This document shows, one piece after another, positions 25,462 through 33,904 of a stretch of DNA of 64,000 bases. The DNA comes from Chitinophaga nivalis. GTDB taxonomy: Bacteria > Bacteroidota > Bacteroidia > Chitinophagales > Chitinophagaceae. A model generated the notes under the pieces. The model ran no database searches and was not told where the DNA came from. It was given only the letters and a program-made list of their open reading frames with translations. The stretch lies in contig NZ_JAPDNR010000001.1 of NCBI RefSeq assembly GCF_025989125.1, forward strand, positions 3,144,301 to 3,208,300, in the 5' to 3' direction. The position numbers and the translations under genes were made by a program. Each line of letters starts with the position of its first letter. Position 1 is the stretch's first letter.

Positions 25462-26223
25462 TTATGCCGTTACCTGATCCCACTTTTTATCGTAATGGGT
25501 GTAATAGTGCCACATCAGCTGAAAAACTTTTTCCTTTAAAGCCGGCAGATCATCCCTCGTGAGCCCCGCTGTAGGTATGGGCGGTAGCAAGTGGTATTCG
25601 ATCGGATGCGGCCAGGCAAAGAACTTTTTATGTGCAGGCAGTATTTTTCTGGTATGAAACAATAAAGACGGCATCAGGGGCAGCTGTGTATCTATGGCCA
25701 GCGCAAAGGCGCCGTCGTAGAAAGGTTTCAGCGGTTCCGGTGTCCGGTTCCGGGTACCTTCCGGATACAACAGGATGTGCAGGTGCAGGCTTAATGCGTG
25801 TTTCATGTCTTCCACGCTTTGTTTCCTGCTGGCTTCACTGCTGCGGTCTACCAGTATGCCGCCTATTTTATATAATACATTAAATAGCGGGATCTTTCCC
25901 ATAGATGCCTTTGCCAGTGTTTTATTGGCGCCGGGAATACCGGAAGTGGTTACCGGTACATCAATGAGGGAATTGTGGTTGCAGACAATCACATAGGTCT
26001 GGTCTTTTTTGAAATGTTCCAGGCCTTTTCTGCTGACAGGGCAGCCAATGAGGGGCATATACACTTTCATCCAAACGCGTCCGATGGCCAGGAAGCCTTT
26101 AGTACGGATAGGTTCCTGCCACAGGTACAGCAGCCAGATAGGAAGGAATACAACCAGCATGGTGCCTGCAAACAGCAGCAGGGCATACAGTGCGAATATT
26201 CTGCCTAATATATTTTTTAACAT
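25462..26223 (-). CDS. plsC: 1-acyl-sn-glycerol-3-phosphate acyltransferase
   Basis: A 253-aa membrane-associated acyltransferase that makes phosphatidic acid from lysophosphatidic acid. The catalytic motif NHNSLIDVPV (about 82-91) is the HX4D box. The substrate-binding motif LYPEGTRNR is near 157. A strongly hydrophobic N-terminal segment (IFALYALLLFAGTMLVVFLPIWLLYL) anchors it. Length is typical. It ends against a bidirectional terminator shared with lptD; upstream lies the uracil-DNA glycosylase gene on the same strand. Confidence 0.93.
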   Translation of the reverse strand: MLKNILGRIFALYALLLFAGTMLVVFLPIWLLYLWQEPIRTKGFLAIGRVWMKVYMPLIGCPVSRKGLEHFKKDQTYVIVCNHNSLIDVPVTTSGIPGANKTLAKASMGKIPLFNVLYKIGGILVDRSSEASRKQSVEDMKHALSLHLHILLYPEGTRNRTPEPLKPFYDGAFALAIDTQLPLMPSLLFHTRKILPAHKKFFAWPHPIEYHLLPPIPTAGLTRDDLPALKEKVFQLMWHYYTHYDKKWDQVTA

Positions 26224-26323
26224 AGCAGTGATGCTTTTAGCGATGAGCAGTTAGCTTTTAGCCGCGCTAATATAGGATGAATTCAACATAAATAGCCGCC
26301 AGCCGTAAGCTGCCTGTCTGTAA

Positions 26324-27004
26324 TTATAATCGCCAGTCAACAGGTTCAATGCCTGCCTTTGCCAGTATTTCATTGGTTCTTGAAAAATGCCGGCAACCAA
26401 AAAATCCTTTATCAGCACTGAAAGGAGAGGGGTGTGCTGCCTGCAGAATATGATGTTTGGTGGCATCAATCAGGTATTGTTTATCCTGGGCAAAGCGGCC
26501 CCACAGCAGGAATACAACATCCCTTTTATGATCAGAAATATTGCGGATTACGGCGTCCGTGAAATCGCCCCAGCCTATTTTACTGTGCGATGCCGGTTCA
26601 CTGGCCCGTACAGACAGGAATGCGTTCAGCAGCAGTACGCCATGGGAAGCCCATTTAGTGAGGTTGCCGCTGGTGGGTATTTCCAGGCCAAGGTCGGTAT
26701 GCATTTCCTTATAGATGTTTACCAGGGAAGGAGGCGGCTTAACGCCATCGGGTACAGAAAAACTTAAACCATGCGCCTGTCCGGCACCATGATAAGGGTC
26801 CTGCCCCAGTATAACTACCTTTACTTTATCGAAGGGGGTTTGTTCGAAGGCATTGAAAATAAGGTTACCAGGAGGGTAGATGGTTTTTCCCAAAGCTTTT
26901 TCATGTTTGAGGAACATGGCTATCTGCTCGAAATAAGACTTATGAAATTCATCTTTCAGTACCGTTTTCCAGCTAGATTCAATTTGTACATCCATAGTAT
27001 TCAC
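26324..27004 (-). CDS. ung: Uracil-DNA glycosylase
   Basis: A 226-aa DNA repair enzyme that removes uracil from DNA. The family motifs are complete: the catalytic water-activating Asp in GQDPYHG (about 66-72), the Pro-rich KPPPSLVNIYKE loop, VLLLNAFLSVR, and the minor-groove loop HPSPFSADKGFFG with its active His. The frame starts MNTMDVQIESSW; either the ATG at 27004 or that at 26995 could be used. Length and arrangement are as usual. Confidence 0.97.
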   Translation of the reverse strand: MNTMDVQIESSWKTVLKDEFHKSYFEQIAMFLKHEKALGKTIYPPGNLIFNAFEQTPFDKVKVVILGQDPYHGAGQAHGLSFSVPDGVKPPPSLVNIYKEMHTDLGLEIPTSGNLTKWASHGVLLLNAFLSVRASEPASHSKIGWGDFTDAVIRNISDHKRDVVFLLWGRFAQDKQYLIDATKHHILQAAHPSPFSADKGFFGCRHFSRTNEILAKAGIEPVDWRL

Positions 27005-27032
27005 ATCAATATTTAAGAAAAAATAAATTAAA

Positions 27033-27065
27033 TTTGATTTATTGAAAGATTTTTACATAAATTTG
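27033..27065 (+). promoter_or_regulatory. Promoter of tRNA-Arg
   Basis: A -33 TTTG (27033-27036) and an exact -7 box TAAATTTG (27058-27065) are separated by 21 bp. They lie 65 bp upstream of the tRNA gene. Confidence 0.7.
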
Positions 27066-27129
27066 CACTCCCAAAACGCGAGATAAATATAGCAATTTAT
27101 TTCACATTAACGGGAAAATAAGGACGTAA

Positions 27130-27203
27130 GTCTCGGTAGCTCAGCTGGATAGAGCAACTGCCTTCTAAGCAGTAGGTCATTGGTTCGAATCCAATCCGGG
27201 ACA
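27130..27203 (+). tRNA. tRNA-Arg (anticodon TCT)
   Basis: A 74-nt cloverleaf. Acceptor GTCTCGG pairs with CCGGGAC, with discriminator A. The D arm is GCTC/GAGC, the anticodon stem ACTGC/GCAGT with loop CTTCTAA, and the T arm ATTGG/CCAAT with loop TTCGAAT. The anticodon TCT reads AGA/AGG arginine codons. CCA is not encoded. It has a promoter upstream and a terminator 10 nt downstream. Confidence 0.98.
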
Positions 27204-27212
27204 CACTAAAAG

Positions 27213-27238
27213 AAAGCCGCGATATTCGCGGCTTTTTT
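27213..27238 (+). terminator. Terminator of tRNA-Arg
   Basis: Stem AAAGCCGCGA/TCGCGGCTTT with a three-base loop is followed by T residues to 27238. Confidence 0.92.
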
Positions 27239-27702
27239 AAATTTACGAAATCGGCATCGATAAGCGACGATTTAAAAGGTAATCAATACGTTAATACTTT
27301 TAAATTAGACCAGATCTCCCCCCTGATTGCCGTTAATCCGCAGGTAACAGCCTCCTTTCCCGAAAAATAAAACAGGATATCTGCTCCCAATGCATGGTCA
27401 CTTTCAATTTTTTTTCATTTGCTGCGTTTAAAGGAGCTGTATAGCCTTTTAACGGGTGAACCTATGGATTGAGTTGTTTGAAGTGAATCAGGCGTTTATA
27501 ACCGCTATTTAAGCCATGCTTACATGTTACCCGTGTGCGCATATCAAAGTGACCAAAATAATAGCTGACTGATGACCTGCTACCCCATCCCTTAAGCAGG
27601 CATTTAAATAGTTCAGGTCTGATTTTCTCCGTTTGAGGCAGTAAATGAATAACCACGCGCCTATACGAAGTAAATTGATAACGAAAAACAATTAACAGAC
27701 AC
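27239..27702. other. Gap between tRNA-Arg and the GNAT gene
   Basis: No supported gene. A minus-strand frame of 80 codons (27462-27704) has no domain and a composition unlike its neighbours. No copy of the tRNA 3' end was seen here, so there is no sign of an integration site. Confidence 0.5.
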
Positions 27703-28302
27703 ATGAAGATTTACAGAAACCTGCCTGCGGAATTTGTGAAGGAGGCAGGTGCACTATTCGCAACGGCTTTTGAAACCAAATTCAGCTACTTCCTGGGAGA
27801 CAGATCTGCCATACAAAAAATCATCTCGTCTTTAATCAATCCATCTCAGGTGATAGCCGTTGTCTCAGATACGAATGAGCTAATGGGTATTGCCGGATTC
27901 AGTTATAAAAAAAAGCATATGCTGTCTATCGGTATGAAAGCCATGATACAGCAATACGGGATTGTGAAGGGAATTGGTAAAATCATACAGCTGGGCATTT
28001 ATTTTCCCAATGAATTCCCGATGTCTTATATATACATAGACGCTGTAACAGTAAAAGCCACTTACCGGGGACAGGGAATCAGCCGGATATTGCTGGCAGA
28101 ACTGGAGCAAATAGCTGTTGAATACGGTGTAACCAATTTACAGCTGGACGTGGATGTGGCTAATACTGTTGCCGTGAAAGCTTATGAGAAGACAGGTTTC
28201 CGGGAAGCAGGGGTACAAACGTTAAGCGCACACGCTGCCCGTCGTATTGGTATGACCCAGGTGAGCAGAATGCTTAAAATAGTAGAAAAACAGCGCGGGT
28301 GA
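27703..28302 (+). CDS. GNAT-family N-acetyltransferase
   Basis: A 199-aa cytosolic acetyl-CoA-dependent acyltransferase. The acetyl-CoA-binding motif A is visible in YIDAVTVKATYRGQGISRILL (about residues 110-132, with R/Q-x-x-G-x-G/A as RGQGIS). The following VDVANTVAVKAYEKTGFREAG is the usual motif B and C-terminal strand. The first 90 residues are a divergent N-terminal part. The substrate cannot be predicted. It is the first of a run of small same-strand genes (methyltransferase and deaminase follow) but with a 285-bp gap. Confidence 0.88.
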   Translation: MKIYRNLPAEFVKEAGALFATAFETKFSYFLGDRSAIQKIISSLINPSQVIAVVSDTNELMGIAGFSYKKKHMLSIGMKAMIQQYGIVKGIGKIIQLGIYFPNEFPMSYIYIDAVTVKATYRGQGISRILLAELEQIAVEYGVTNLQLDVDVANTVAVKAYEKTGFREAGVQTLSAHAARRIGMTQVSRMLKIVEKQRG

Positions 28303-28400
28303 GGCGGCAAACTTTTGCCGTAAAGCTAAACACGCATCACAAAGTTTATCATTCCTGAAGCATTACATCGCCACGGTTTTCGCGTGGCATTGTAGGGTAC

Positions 28401-28591
28401 TGGAAATGCGATATCGCTTTTCGTGAGTATCTTCGTATGCATCCGGCAGCGACAGCAGGCATTCAACGGGGGAAAGAAAAATAAGTACACTGAAATGGAA
28501 AGTTGGCAATGCATATCATGCAACAAAATATGCCTTCCTGCCGGATGCGGAACCAAACATTATCAGGTGGAATAATCAATTGCAGCGATGA
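28401..28591 (+). pseudogene. Decayed C-terminal remnant of a GrpB/UPF0157-family gene
   Basis: Frame 28401-28484 reads WKCDIAFREYLRMHPAATAG and ends at a stop. After a shift of frame, 28484-28591 reads STLKWKVGNAYHATKYAFLP and runs to another stop. The first part matches the family block (H)LxFRDYLRxHPExAxxY and the second the C-terminal AYxxAKxxFI block of GrpB-family nucleotidyltransferase-like proteins. The upstream two thirds of the gene are missing. The remnant overlaps the start of the next methyltransferase gene by four bases. Confidence 0.6.
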
Positions 28592-29322
28592 AACAAAATA
28601 TCTACGATGATCCTGTTTTCTTTGAAAAATACAAAGACCTCCGGGATAACGATAAAGGAATCAATGAATGGATAGAGCAACCAGTGATGAGGCAACTGAT
28701 GAAAATACCGGCAGGAGCGCATGTCCTGGATATCGGTTGTGGTTTAGGACATCAGATCAGCTATTTGTTGCAACAGTCACCAGCCAGTATCATTGGAGTA
28801 GATATTGCTGAAAAAATGCTGGCAGAAGTGGCCCGCAGGATACAACATCCTACCGTTGAACTGATCTGTTCTGCCATAGAAGATTATCCTATCCGCGAAA
28901 ATCATTTCGACCTGATCGTCAGTTCAATGACCTTGCATTATGTACAGGACTTACCGGAATTGTTTCGCCACATCAGTAAGGGACTTAAACCGGGCGGACA
29001 ATTTATATTTTCTATGGAGCACCCGGTTTGTACTGCATGGCTGAAAGGGTGGATAGAAGCAGAGGGTACTAAGATCTGGCCGGTAGCCGAATATGCCCGT
29101 GAAGGAATAAGATATCAACACTGGTTTGTAGCAGACGTTATAAAATATCACAGAAAACTGAGCACCATCATTAATGATTTAATACGGGCAGGTTTTCAGA
29201 TAGATCATATCGCAGAGCCGGTACCCACGCCGGAAGTGTTGGTAAGCAGGCCTGATCTGGCCCCGCACCTGGAGCGGCCACCGGTATTAATAATAGGAAC
29301 TACCAGACAGTCATCATTGTAA
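28588..29322 (+). CDS. Class I SAM-dependent methyltransferase
   Basis: A 244-aa cytosolic methyltransferase. Motif I is AHVLDIGCGLGHQISYLL (about 46-63); the acidic residue that ends strand 2 is in IIGVDIAEKML; motif II/III region is FDLIVSSMTLHYVQDL. This is the Methyltransf_11/25 type acting on small molecules. The acceptor substrate is unknown. It starts within the tail of a GrpB remnant and is followed after 12 bp by the deaminase gene, so the pair may be co-transcribed. Confidence 0.9.
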   Translation: MKQNIYDDPVFFEKYKDLRDNDKGINEWIEQPVMRQLMKIPAGAHVLDIGCGLGHQISYLLQQSPASIIGVDIAEKMLAEVARRIQHPTVELICSAIEDYPIRENHFDLIVSSMTLHYVQDLPELFRHISKGLKPGGQFIFSMEHPVCTAWLKGWIEAEGTKIWPVAEYAREGIRYQHWFVADVIKYHRKLSTIINDLIRAGFQIDHIAEPVPTPEVLVSRPDLAPHLERPPVLIIGTTRQSSL

Positions 29323-29334
29323 ATCAGCAAGCTT

Positions 29335-29733
29335 ATGGAGAACAGTAACCTAAAACAAATCGCACAAAAATTTGCCGGCAGTAAACGGCTAAATGATTTC
29401 ATTGAATATGGCGGAGTGGCGGCTGCGATAGAAACCGTCGGTGGAAACATTTATACGGGTATCAGTATTGATACGGCCTGTTCGATGGGATTCTGTGCAG
29501 AACACAGTGCGGTAGCAGAAATGCTGAAAAATGGAGAAAACCGGATAAAAGCATTGGTAGCGGTAGATGCCAATGGACATGCCGTGCCGCCTTGCGGCAG
29601 ATGCCGGGAGCTGATTAGTCAACTCTCGAAAGAGAACCTGCAGGCTACGATTGAGGTCAAAGATGGTGTAATCGTTACCTTGGCTGAGATCTTACCATAC
29701 GATTGGAAAGAAGATCTGGGAAGAGACTGGTAA
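29335..29733 (+). CDS. Cytidine deaminase-like zinc enzyme
   Basis: A 132-aa enzyme of the CDA fold. Zinc site: Cys-Ala-Glu in FCAEHSAVAEM (about residues 54-64, the Glu being the proton shuttle) and PPCGRCRELI (about 83-92) giving the second and third Cys ligands. This layout fits cytidine deaminase and blasticidin-S deaminase relatives rather than the dCMP deaminases. The actual substrate is not certain. It begins 12 bp after the methyltransferase stop. Confidence 0.88.
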   Translation: MENSNLKQIAQKFAGSKRLNDFIEYGGVAAAIETVGGNIYTGISIDTACSMGFCAEHSAVAEMLKNGENRIKALVAVDANGHAVPPCGRCRELISQLSKENLQATIEVKDGVIVTLAEILPYDWKEDLGRDW

Positions 29734-29851
29734 GAGCTGAATATAGGACAGTGATCATGATGAAATGAGAAAAGCGCATTAAATTTAACAGGGAAAATAT
29801 TATCTGGATGCGCGTAATGTATACATAGTATAAAAAATCATTTCATAAACA

Positions 29852-30808
29852 ATGCCACTTTCTGCTAAAATAAAAGAGATTAATAATGCACAGGAATTCA
29901 AGGAATTTTATTTACAGGATTCCCACTATTCCTCTTGCCCGGAGTGTGGTCATATAGCCTATTCTCATGGCAACGGTTTCCTGGAAATTGTAACCCTGGA
30001 GGATTTGCAGCAATTGCATACCCATCATATCGGACTGCAGACCCGCCGGAAATTTTACAGTATTATTCTGTTGACTGCTGGTACTGTAACAGAAGTTATC
30101 GGACATCAGAAATATCATTTCGGCCCGCAAAGCATGTATTTTATTCCTGAAAACCAGTTGCACTCCATTGAAACCTGGAGTGAAGACCTGCAAGGTATCC
30201 TGTGTATGTTTGATGCTGATTATTTTTTACTCTGTATCAAACATCAGATCAAACTGAATCAGTTCCCGTTTTTTCAGCTGGATAAAGTCCCTTATATAGA
30301 CTTATCAGACCGGGAAACACAGATGATGCAACACCTGTTCTGGAAACTCAATAGTGAAAAATGTCAGAAAACCACTTTTAATGACGACCTGCTCGTCAGA
30401 ATGTTTCTGAATATCATCTTGCTGGAAGCAGAGCGTATTTATAATCATAAAGCGGCAGAACAACCCTATAACCTGTCGCGGAAAGAACAGCTGGTAGCGC
30501 AGTTTCAGCTGCTGGTGAACCAGCATTTTCTGGACAAAAAACAGGTGAATGAATATGCCGGTATGTTGCATGTACATCCACATTATCTGAATGATGTGGT
30601 AAAAGAAGTTTCCGGTTTTCCGGCAAGTTATTTTATACAACAGCAATTAATACAGGAAGCCAAATCACGCCTGATACAAACGAATGATACCGTATCAATG
30701 ATTGCTGCAGCGCTTAATTTTATAGACGATTCTTACTTCGGTCGTTTCTTTAAGAAAATTACGGGTTTAACACCTGTACAATATAGAAAACAACATAAGC
30801 ATCAATAA
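29852..30808 (+). CDS. AraC-family transcriptional regulator
   Basis: A 318-aa regulator with an N-terminal cupin-type sensor (about 50-125; YHFGPQSMYFIPENQLHSIE) and a C-terminal pair of helix-turn-helix motifs (KQVNEYAGMLHVHPHYLNDVVKE and DTVSMIAAALNFIDDSYFGRFFKK, then TGLTPVQYR). It is a close structural analogue of the AraC gene at 45 kb. It lies 314 bp upstream of a five-gene thioredoxin operon and may control it. Its N terminus carries CPECGHIAY (about residue 30), a possible metal-binding CxxC not seen in most AraC proteins. Confidence 0.88.
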   Translation: MPLSAKIKEINNAQEFKEFYLQDSHYSSCPECGHIAYSHGNGFLEIVTLEDLQQLHTHHIGLQTRRKFYSIILLTAGTVTEVIGHQKYHFGPQSMYFIPENQLHSIETWSEDLQGILCMFDADYFLLCIKHQIKLNQFPFFQLDKVPYIDLSDRETQMMQHLFWKLNSEKCQKTTFNDDLLVRMFLNIILLEAERIYNHKAAEQPYNLSRKEQLVAQFQLLVNQHFLDKKQVNEYAGMLHVHPHYLNDVVKEVSGFPASYFIQQQLIQEAKSRLIQTNDTVSMIAAALNFIDDSYFGRFFKKITGLTPVQYRKQHKHQ

Positions 30809-31122
30809 GGGAGAGCTTACCTTCATCCCAACTTTTCTTCCTGATTGCTACCGGTATCCGTGTACCTTACCCCTGCCTCACGCTGCCTTGCCCGGACATG
30901 GCAAAAGTGCCAGCTGCTTTTTAGATACCGCTATTTATACGCGGTATTTAACCGTCAAACCTTTACTGGTAAAGACATCGCGATTTTAGTGACTGCTCCC
31001 GATGGCCGGCCTCCCATCATTACATCTTACACGAATACATGTGATTTGTGCCATTTTGCCTCCTATAAGTGTTAACACAATTTCCAGGGGGAGAATAATT
31101 TTGTGGTATCAAATTTAAAAGT
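30809..31122. other. Gap between AraC gene and thioredoxin operon
   Basis: No gene supported: the only frame is a 76-codon one with no domain. It contains the -7 box TAATTTTG (31096-31103), an exact TAnnTTTG match 20 bp before the first thioredoxin gene; no -33 element at normal spacing was seen. Confidence 0.5.
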
Positions 31123-31422
31123 ATGACAAACGAAAAAAATACAGCGCAGGGAACGGAATCGTTAACACTATTGCAATTTTATGCGGACTGGTGCCAGCCC
31201 TGCAGGATGATGATGCCAATAGTGGAATCTATCAGGCAGAAACAATATCAATGGTTAGATATACAACAGATAGATATTGACAGAGAAGAAGATATGGCCG
31301 ACAAATACCATGTCCGATCTATACCAACCTTTGTAGCGTTGAAAAACAACCAGGAGGTATGGCGGAAATCAGCGCTGCTATCGGAACAAGCTTTGGTAAC
31401 GGCATTGTCCACGTTGAGATAG
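31123..31422 (+). CDS. Thioredoxin-like protein with WCQPC active site
   Basis: A 99-aa thioredoxin fold protein, no signal peptide. The active site is YADWCQPCRMMMP (about residues 25-37), with the cis-Pro in RSIPTFVAL (about 69-77). The usual WCGPC has Gln in place of Gly, a change that normally alters redox potential. It is the first gene of a five-gene operon with a second thioredoxin, two flavin reductases and a small membrane protein. Confidence 0.9.
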   Translation: MTNEKNTAQGTESLTLLQFYADWCQPCRMMMPIVESIRQKQYQWLDIQQIDIDREEDMADKYHVRSIPTFVALKNNQEVWRKSALLSEQALVTALSTLR

Positions 31423-31460
31423 TAGTTGTATCGTGAATTTTTAACTTAATCACCTTCCGG

Positions 31461-31760
31461 ATGAATGATTCAAATACTTTAAAGGAGCTGGAAAGACCGG
31501 TACTACTGCAATTTACGGCTACCTGGTGCGGACCTTGCCGCATATTATCGCCTATTATTGATAAGGTAGCGCAGGCCGCAAATGAAGTGGTGGATGTAAG
31601 AAGAATAGATATAGACCAGGAGCAGCAACTGGCCAGTGATTTTTTAATCAGAGGTGTGCCAACGCTGGTGCTGCTGGATAAGAACGGTGACATCTACTGG
31701 CGACATACCGGATTGCTGTCAGAAAAGGAAATCTTACGGCAAATAGCGGGGCTGCCATGA
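31461..31760 (+). CDS. Thioredoxin
   Basis: A 99-aa thioredoxin with the classical ATWCGPCRILSP active site (about 23-34) and cis-Pro in RGVPTLVLL (about 72-80). It lacks a signal peptide, so it acts in the cytosol. It is 39 bp after the first thioredoxin and 45 bp before the thioredoxin reductase gene. The tandem of two differing thioredoxins suggests two redox partners fed by one reductase. Confidence 0.92.
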   Translation: MNDSNTLKELERPVLLQFTATWCGPCRILSPIIDKVAQAANEVVDVRRIDIDQEQQLASDFLIRGVPTLVLLDKNGDIYWRHTGLLSEKEILRQIAGLP

Positions 31761-31805
31761 GGGGGGATACTTTTAACAAACATAGCTGGAGAAAACATAC
31801 TACCA

Positions 31806-32837
31806 ATGGAAAGAATAAAATGTTTAATCATAGGCTCAGGCCCGGCGGGTTATACGGCTGCTATCTATGCTGCCAGGGCTGCATTACATCCGGTACAATA
31901 TACCGGATTGCAGATAGGCGGGCAGCTAACGACTACAAATGAGGTAGATAATTTCCCGGGATATCCTGCCGGTGTGGGAGGAGTACAGCTGATGGAAGAT
32001 CTTAAAGGTCAGGCGGAAAGATTTGGTACTGTTCTAAGAAACGATGAAATCGTACACATCGATTTTAATGATCGCCCCTTTAAAGTGACTACCAGCGCCG
32101 GAGAACAGCTGTTATCCGATACGATTATTATTGCTACCGGCGCCACAGCAAAATGGTTAGGGCTACCCGGTGAAACGAAATATTTTGGGGCGGGCGTTTC
32201 TGCCTGCGCTACCTGCGATGGTTATTTTTACCGGAATAAAGAGGTGGTAGTGGTAGGCGGTGGAGATACAGCGATTGAAGAGGCTACCTTTTTATCGCAT
32301 CTGGCCAGCAAAGTATATTTACTGGTGAGAAAGGATACTTTCAGGGCTTCGCAGATCATGCAGGACCGGCTGGAAAATATAGACAACATCACTGTGTTAT
32401 ACAACACTACCTTGACCGATGTACTAGGCGATAATCAACTGGTAACCGACGCCCGTATCTACAATAGCAGCCGGAATCAGGAAGATGTTTTAGCGGTGCA
32501 GGGGATATTTATTGCCATCGGGCATACGCCGAATACAAAAATCTTTGCTTCCGATCTTTTACTGGACGCCAATGGATATATCAGCACAATACCAGGTACT
32601 ACAAAAACCAGTATTCCGGGCGTATTTGCCTGTGGTGATGTACAGGATAGTGAATACCGGCAGGCGGTTACGGCTGCAGGCTCCGGATGTATGGCGGCTA
32701 TAGATGCGGAACGTTATCTCTCTTCCCGCGTCAGTAAAAATGGTATTTTCTGTGTGGAACCGAATGTAGGTATCTCAACTATTATTACCAGGAACGGCAT
32801 GAGTTGTATAACGGAGTATGCTGTTATGAACAATTAA
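31806..32837 (+). CDS. trxB: Thioredoxin-disulfide reductase
   Basis: A 343-aa NADPH-dependent flavoprotein that reduces thioredoxin. FAD-binding GSGPAGYTAAIYAARA (about 10-25), the active-site pair in SACATCDGYFYRN (about 135-147), NADPH-binding VVGGGDTAIEEATFL (about 155-169) and the second FAD block GVFACGDVQDSEYRQAVTAAGSGC are all intact. After the usual family end (AIDAERYLSS) there is an extra tail of about 36 residues containing two Cys (FCVEPNVG and SCITEY), which is unusual. It sits downstream of two thioredoxin genes in one operon. Confidence 0.94.
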   Translation: MERIKCLIIGSGPAGYTAAIYAARAALHPVQYTGLQIGGQLTTTNEVDNFPGYPAGVGGVQLMEDLKGQAERFGTVLRNDEIVHIDFNDRPFKVTTSAGEQLLSDTIIIATGATAKWLGLPGETKYFGAGVSACATCDGYFYRNKEVVVVGGGDTAIEEATFLSHLASKVYLLVRKDTFRASQIMQDRLENIDNITVLYNTTLTDVLGDNQLVTDARIYNSSRNQEDVLAVQGIFIAIGHTPNTKIFASDLLLDANGYISTIPGTTKTSIPGVFACGDVQDSEYRQAVTAAGSGCMAAIDAERYLSSRVSKNGIFCVEPNVGISTIITRNGMSCITEYAVMNN

Positions 32838-32891
32838 TAACTGCCGGCATCAGTCTATAACCAGGTTGATGTGTGTTTAAATAATTTATCA

Positions 32892-33902
32892 ATGATTACG
32901 CGAAGAAATTTTTTAGTACGAAATAGCCTGTTATCGGCTGCGCTGGCAGTACCTGGTGTGTTGATGTCTTTCGCGAAACCGGAAGAAAATGCAGATCATA
33001 CTTTTGATGTGATTATAGTAGGAGGGAGTTATGCCGGGCTTGCTGCGGCGATGGCATTAGGCCGTTCTTTGAGAAAGGTACTGATCATTGACAGTGGATT
33101 GCCTTGTAACAGACAAACGCCTCACTCGCATAATTTTCTTACGCAGGATGGGGTACCGCCAAAGGAGATTGCGGCAAAAGGCCGGGAACAGGTGCAGCAT
33201 TACGATACCGTGTCGTTCTACGAATCGGTAGCGGTACAGGCAAAAAAGAAAGGAGAAATATTTGAGCTGACCACACAATCAGGACGGGTATTCTCCGCCA
33301 GAAAATTATTGTTCGCCACCGGGTTGAAAGACCTGATGCCGCCTATCCCGGGATTTGCGGAATGCTGGGGCATATCCATTTTGCATTGTCCCTATTGTCA
33401 TGGGTACGAAGTAAAAGGACTGGCAACCGGTATATGGGCAAATGGCGATATGGCTGTTCACTATGCCCCGCTGGTAGCTAACCTGACCAAACAGGTATTC
33501 ATTTTTACCGATGGCGCAGCTACATTCAGTGAAGACCAGGCGCAATTGATCCGTAAAAATAATATCCATATTGTGGAACAACAGGTAAAAGCCCTGATAC
33601 ATGATAATGGTCAATTGTCGGGTATCCATTTACAGGATGGAGCGGTGTATCCGATACGGGCACTTTATGCCCGACCTGCTTTTGAACAGCATTGCAAAAT
33701 TCCACTGGAAATGGGATGCGCACTGACGGAACAGGGACTGTTGAAGCTGGATAATTTTCAGCAGACGACCATTCCCGGGGTATATGCGTGTGGCGATAAT
33801 TCGGCGATGCGTGCGGTGGCTACTGCTGTTGCGACAGGTACCGGCGCTGGTGCAGCTATCAATCTGGCTTTATCAACAGCAGATTTTAATCTTAAAAAAT
33901 AG
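32892..33902 (+). CDS. Tat-exported thioredoxin reductase-like flavoprotein
   Basis: A 336-aa FAD/NAD(P)-dependent oxidoreductase. The chosen ATG at 32892 gives MITRRNFLVRNSLLSAALAVP: a twin-Arg motif (TRRNFL) and a hydrophobic stretch, so Tat export is likely. The FAD motif VGGSYAGLAAAMALGRS is near 41-57. The block SGLPCNRQTPHSHNFLT and the CPYC pair in HCPYCHGYEVKG (about 160) resemble the TrxB-like disulfide reductases of the GliT/HlmI type. It follows trxB by 54 bp and precedes a small membrane protein by 3 bp. An exported relative of trxB in one operon suggests that reducing power or disulfide chemistry is needed outside the cytosol. Confidence 0.85.
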   Translation: MITRRNFLVRNSLLSAALAVPGVLMSFAKPEENADHTFDVIIVGGSYAGLAAAMALGRSLRKVLIIDSGLPCNRQTPHSHNFLTQDGVPPKEIAAKGREQVQHYDTVSFYESVAVQAKKKGEIFELTTQSGRVFSARKLLFATGLKDLMPPIPGFAECWGISILHCPYCHGYEVKGLATGIWANGDMAVHYAPLVANLTKQVFIFTDGAATFSEDQAQLIRKNNIHIVEQQVKALIHDNGQLSGIHLQDGAVYPIRALYARPAFEQHCKIPLEMGCALTEQGLLKLDNFQQTTIPGVYACGDNSAMRAVATAVATGTGAGAAINLALSTADFNLKK

Positions 33903-33904
33903 AG

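Noticed and set aside
27462..27704. An 80-codon minus-strand frame after tRNA-Arg
   Set aside because: No domain, odd composition, and no promoter; it overlaps the GNAT start.
28495..28575. A 26-codon frame with four Cys in CxxC-like spacing just before the methyltransferase
   Set aside because: The same DNA reads as the degraded end of a GrpB gene in another frame, so the Cys pattern is probably chance.
31025..31033. TTACACGAA before the thioredoxin operon as another PchR-like operator
   Set aside because: Only the first 9 of 16 bases match and there is no second copy 21 bp away.
30845..31075. A 76-codon plus-strand frame before the thioredoxin operon
   Set aside because: Low-plausibility composition and no conserved motif; lies in the promoter region.
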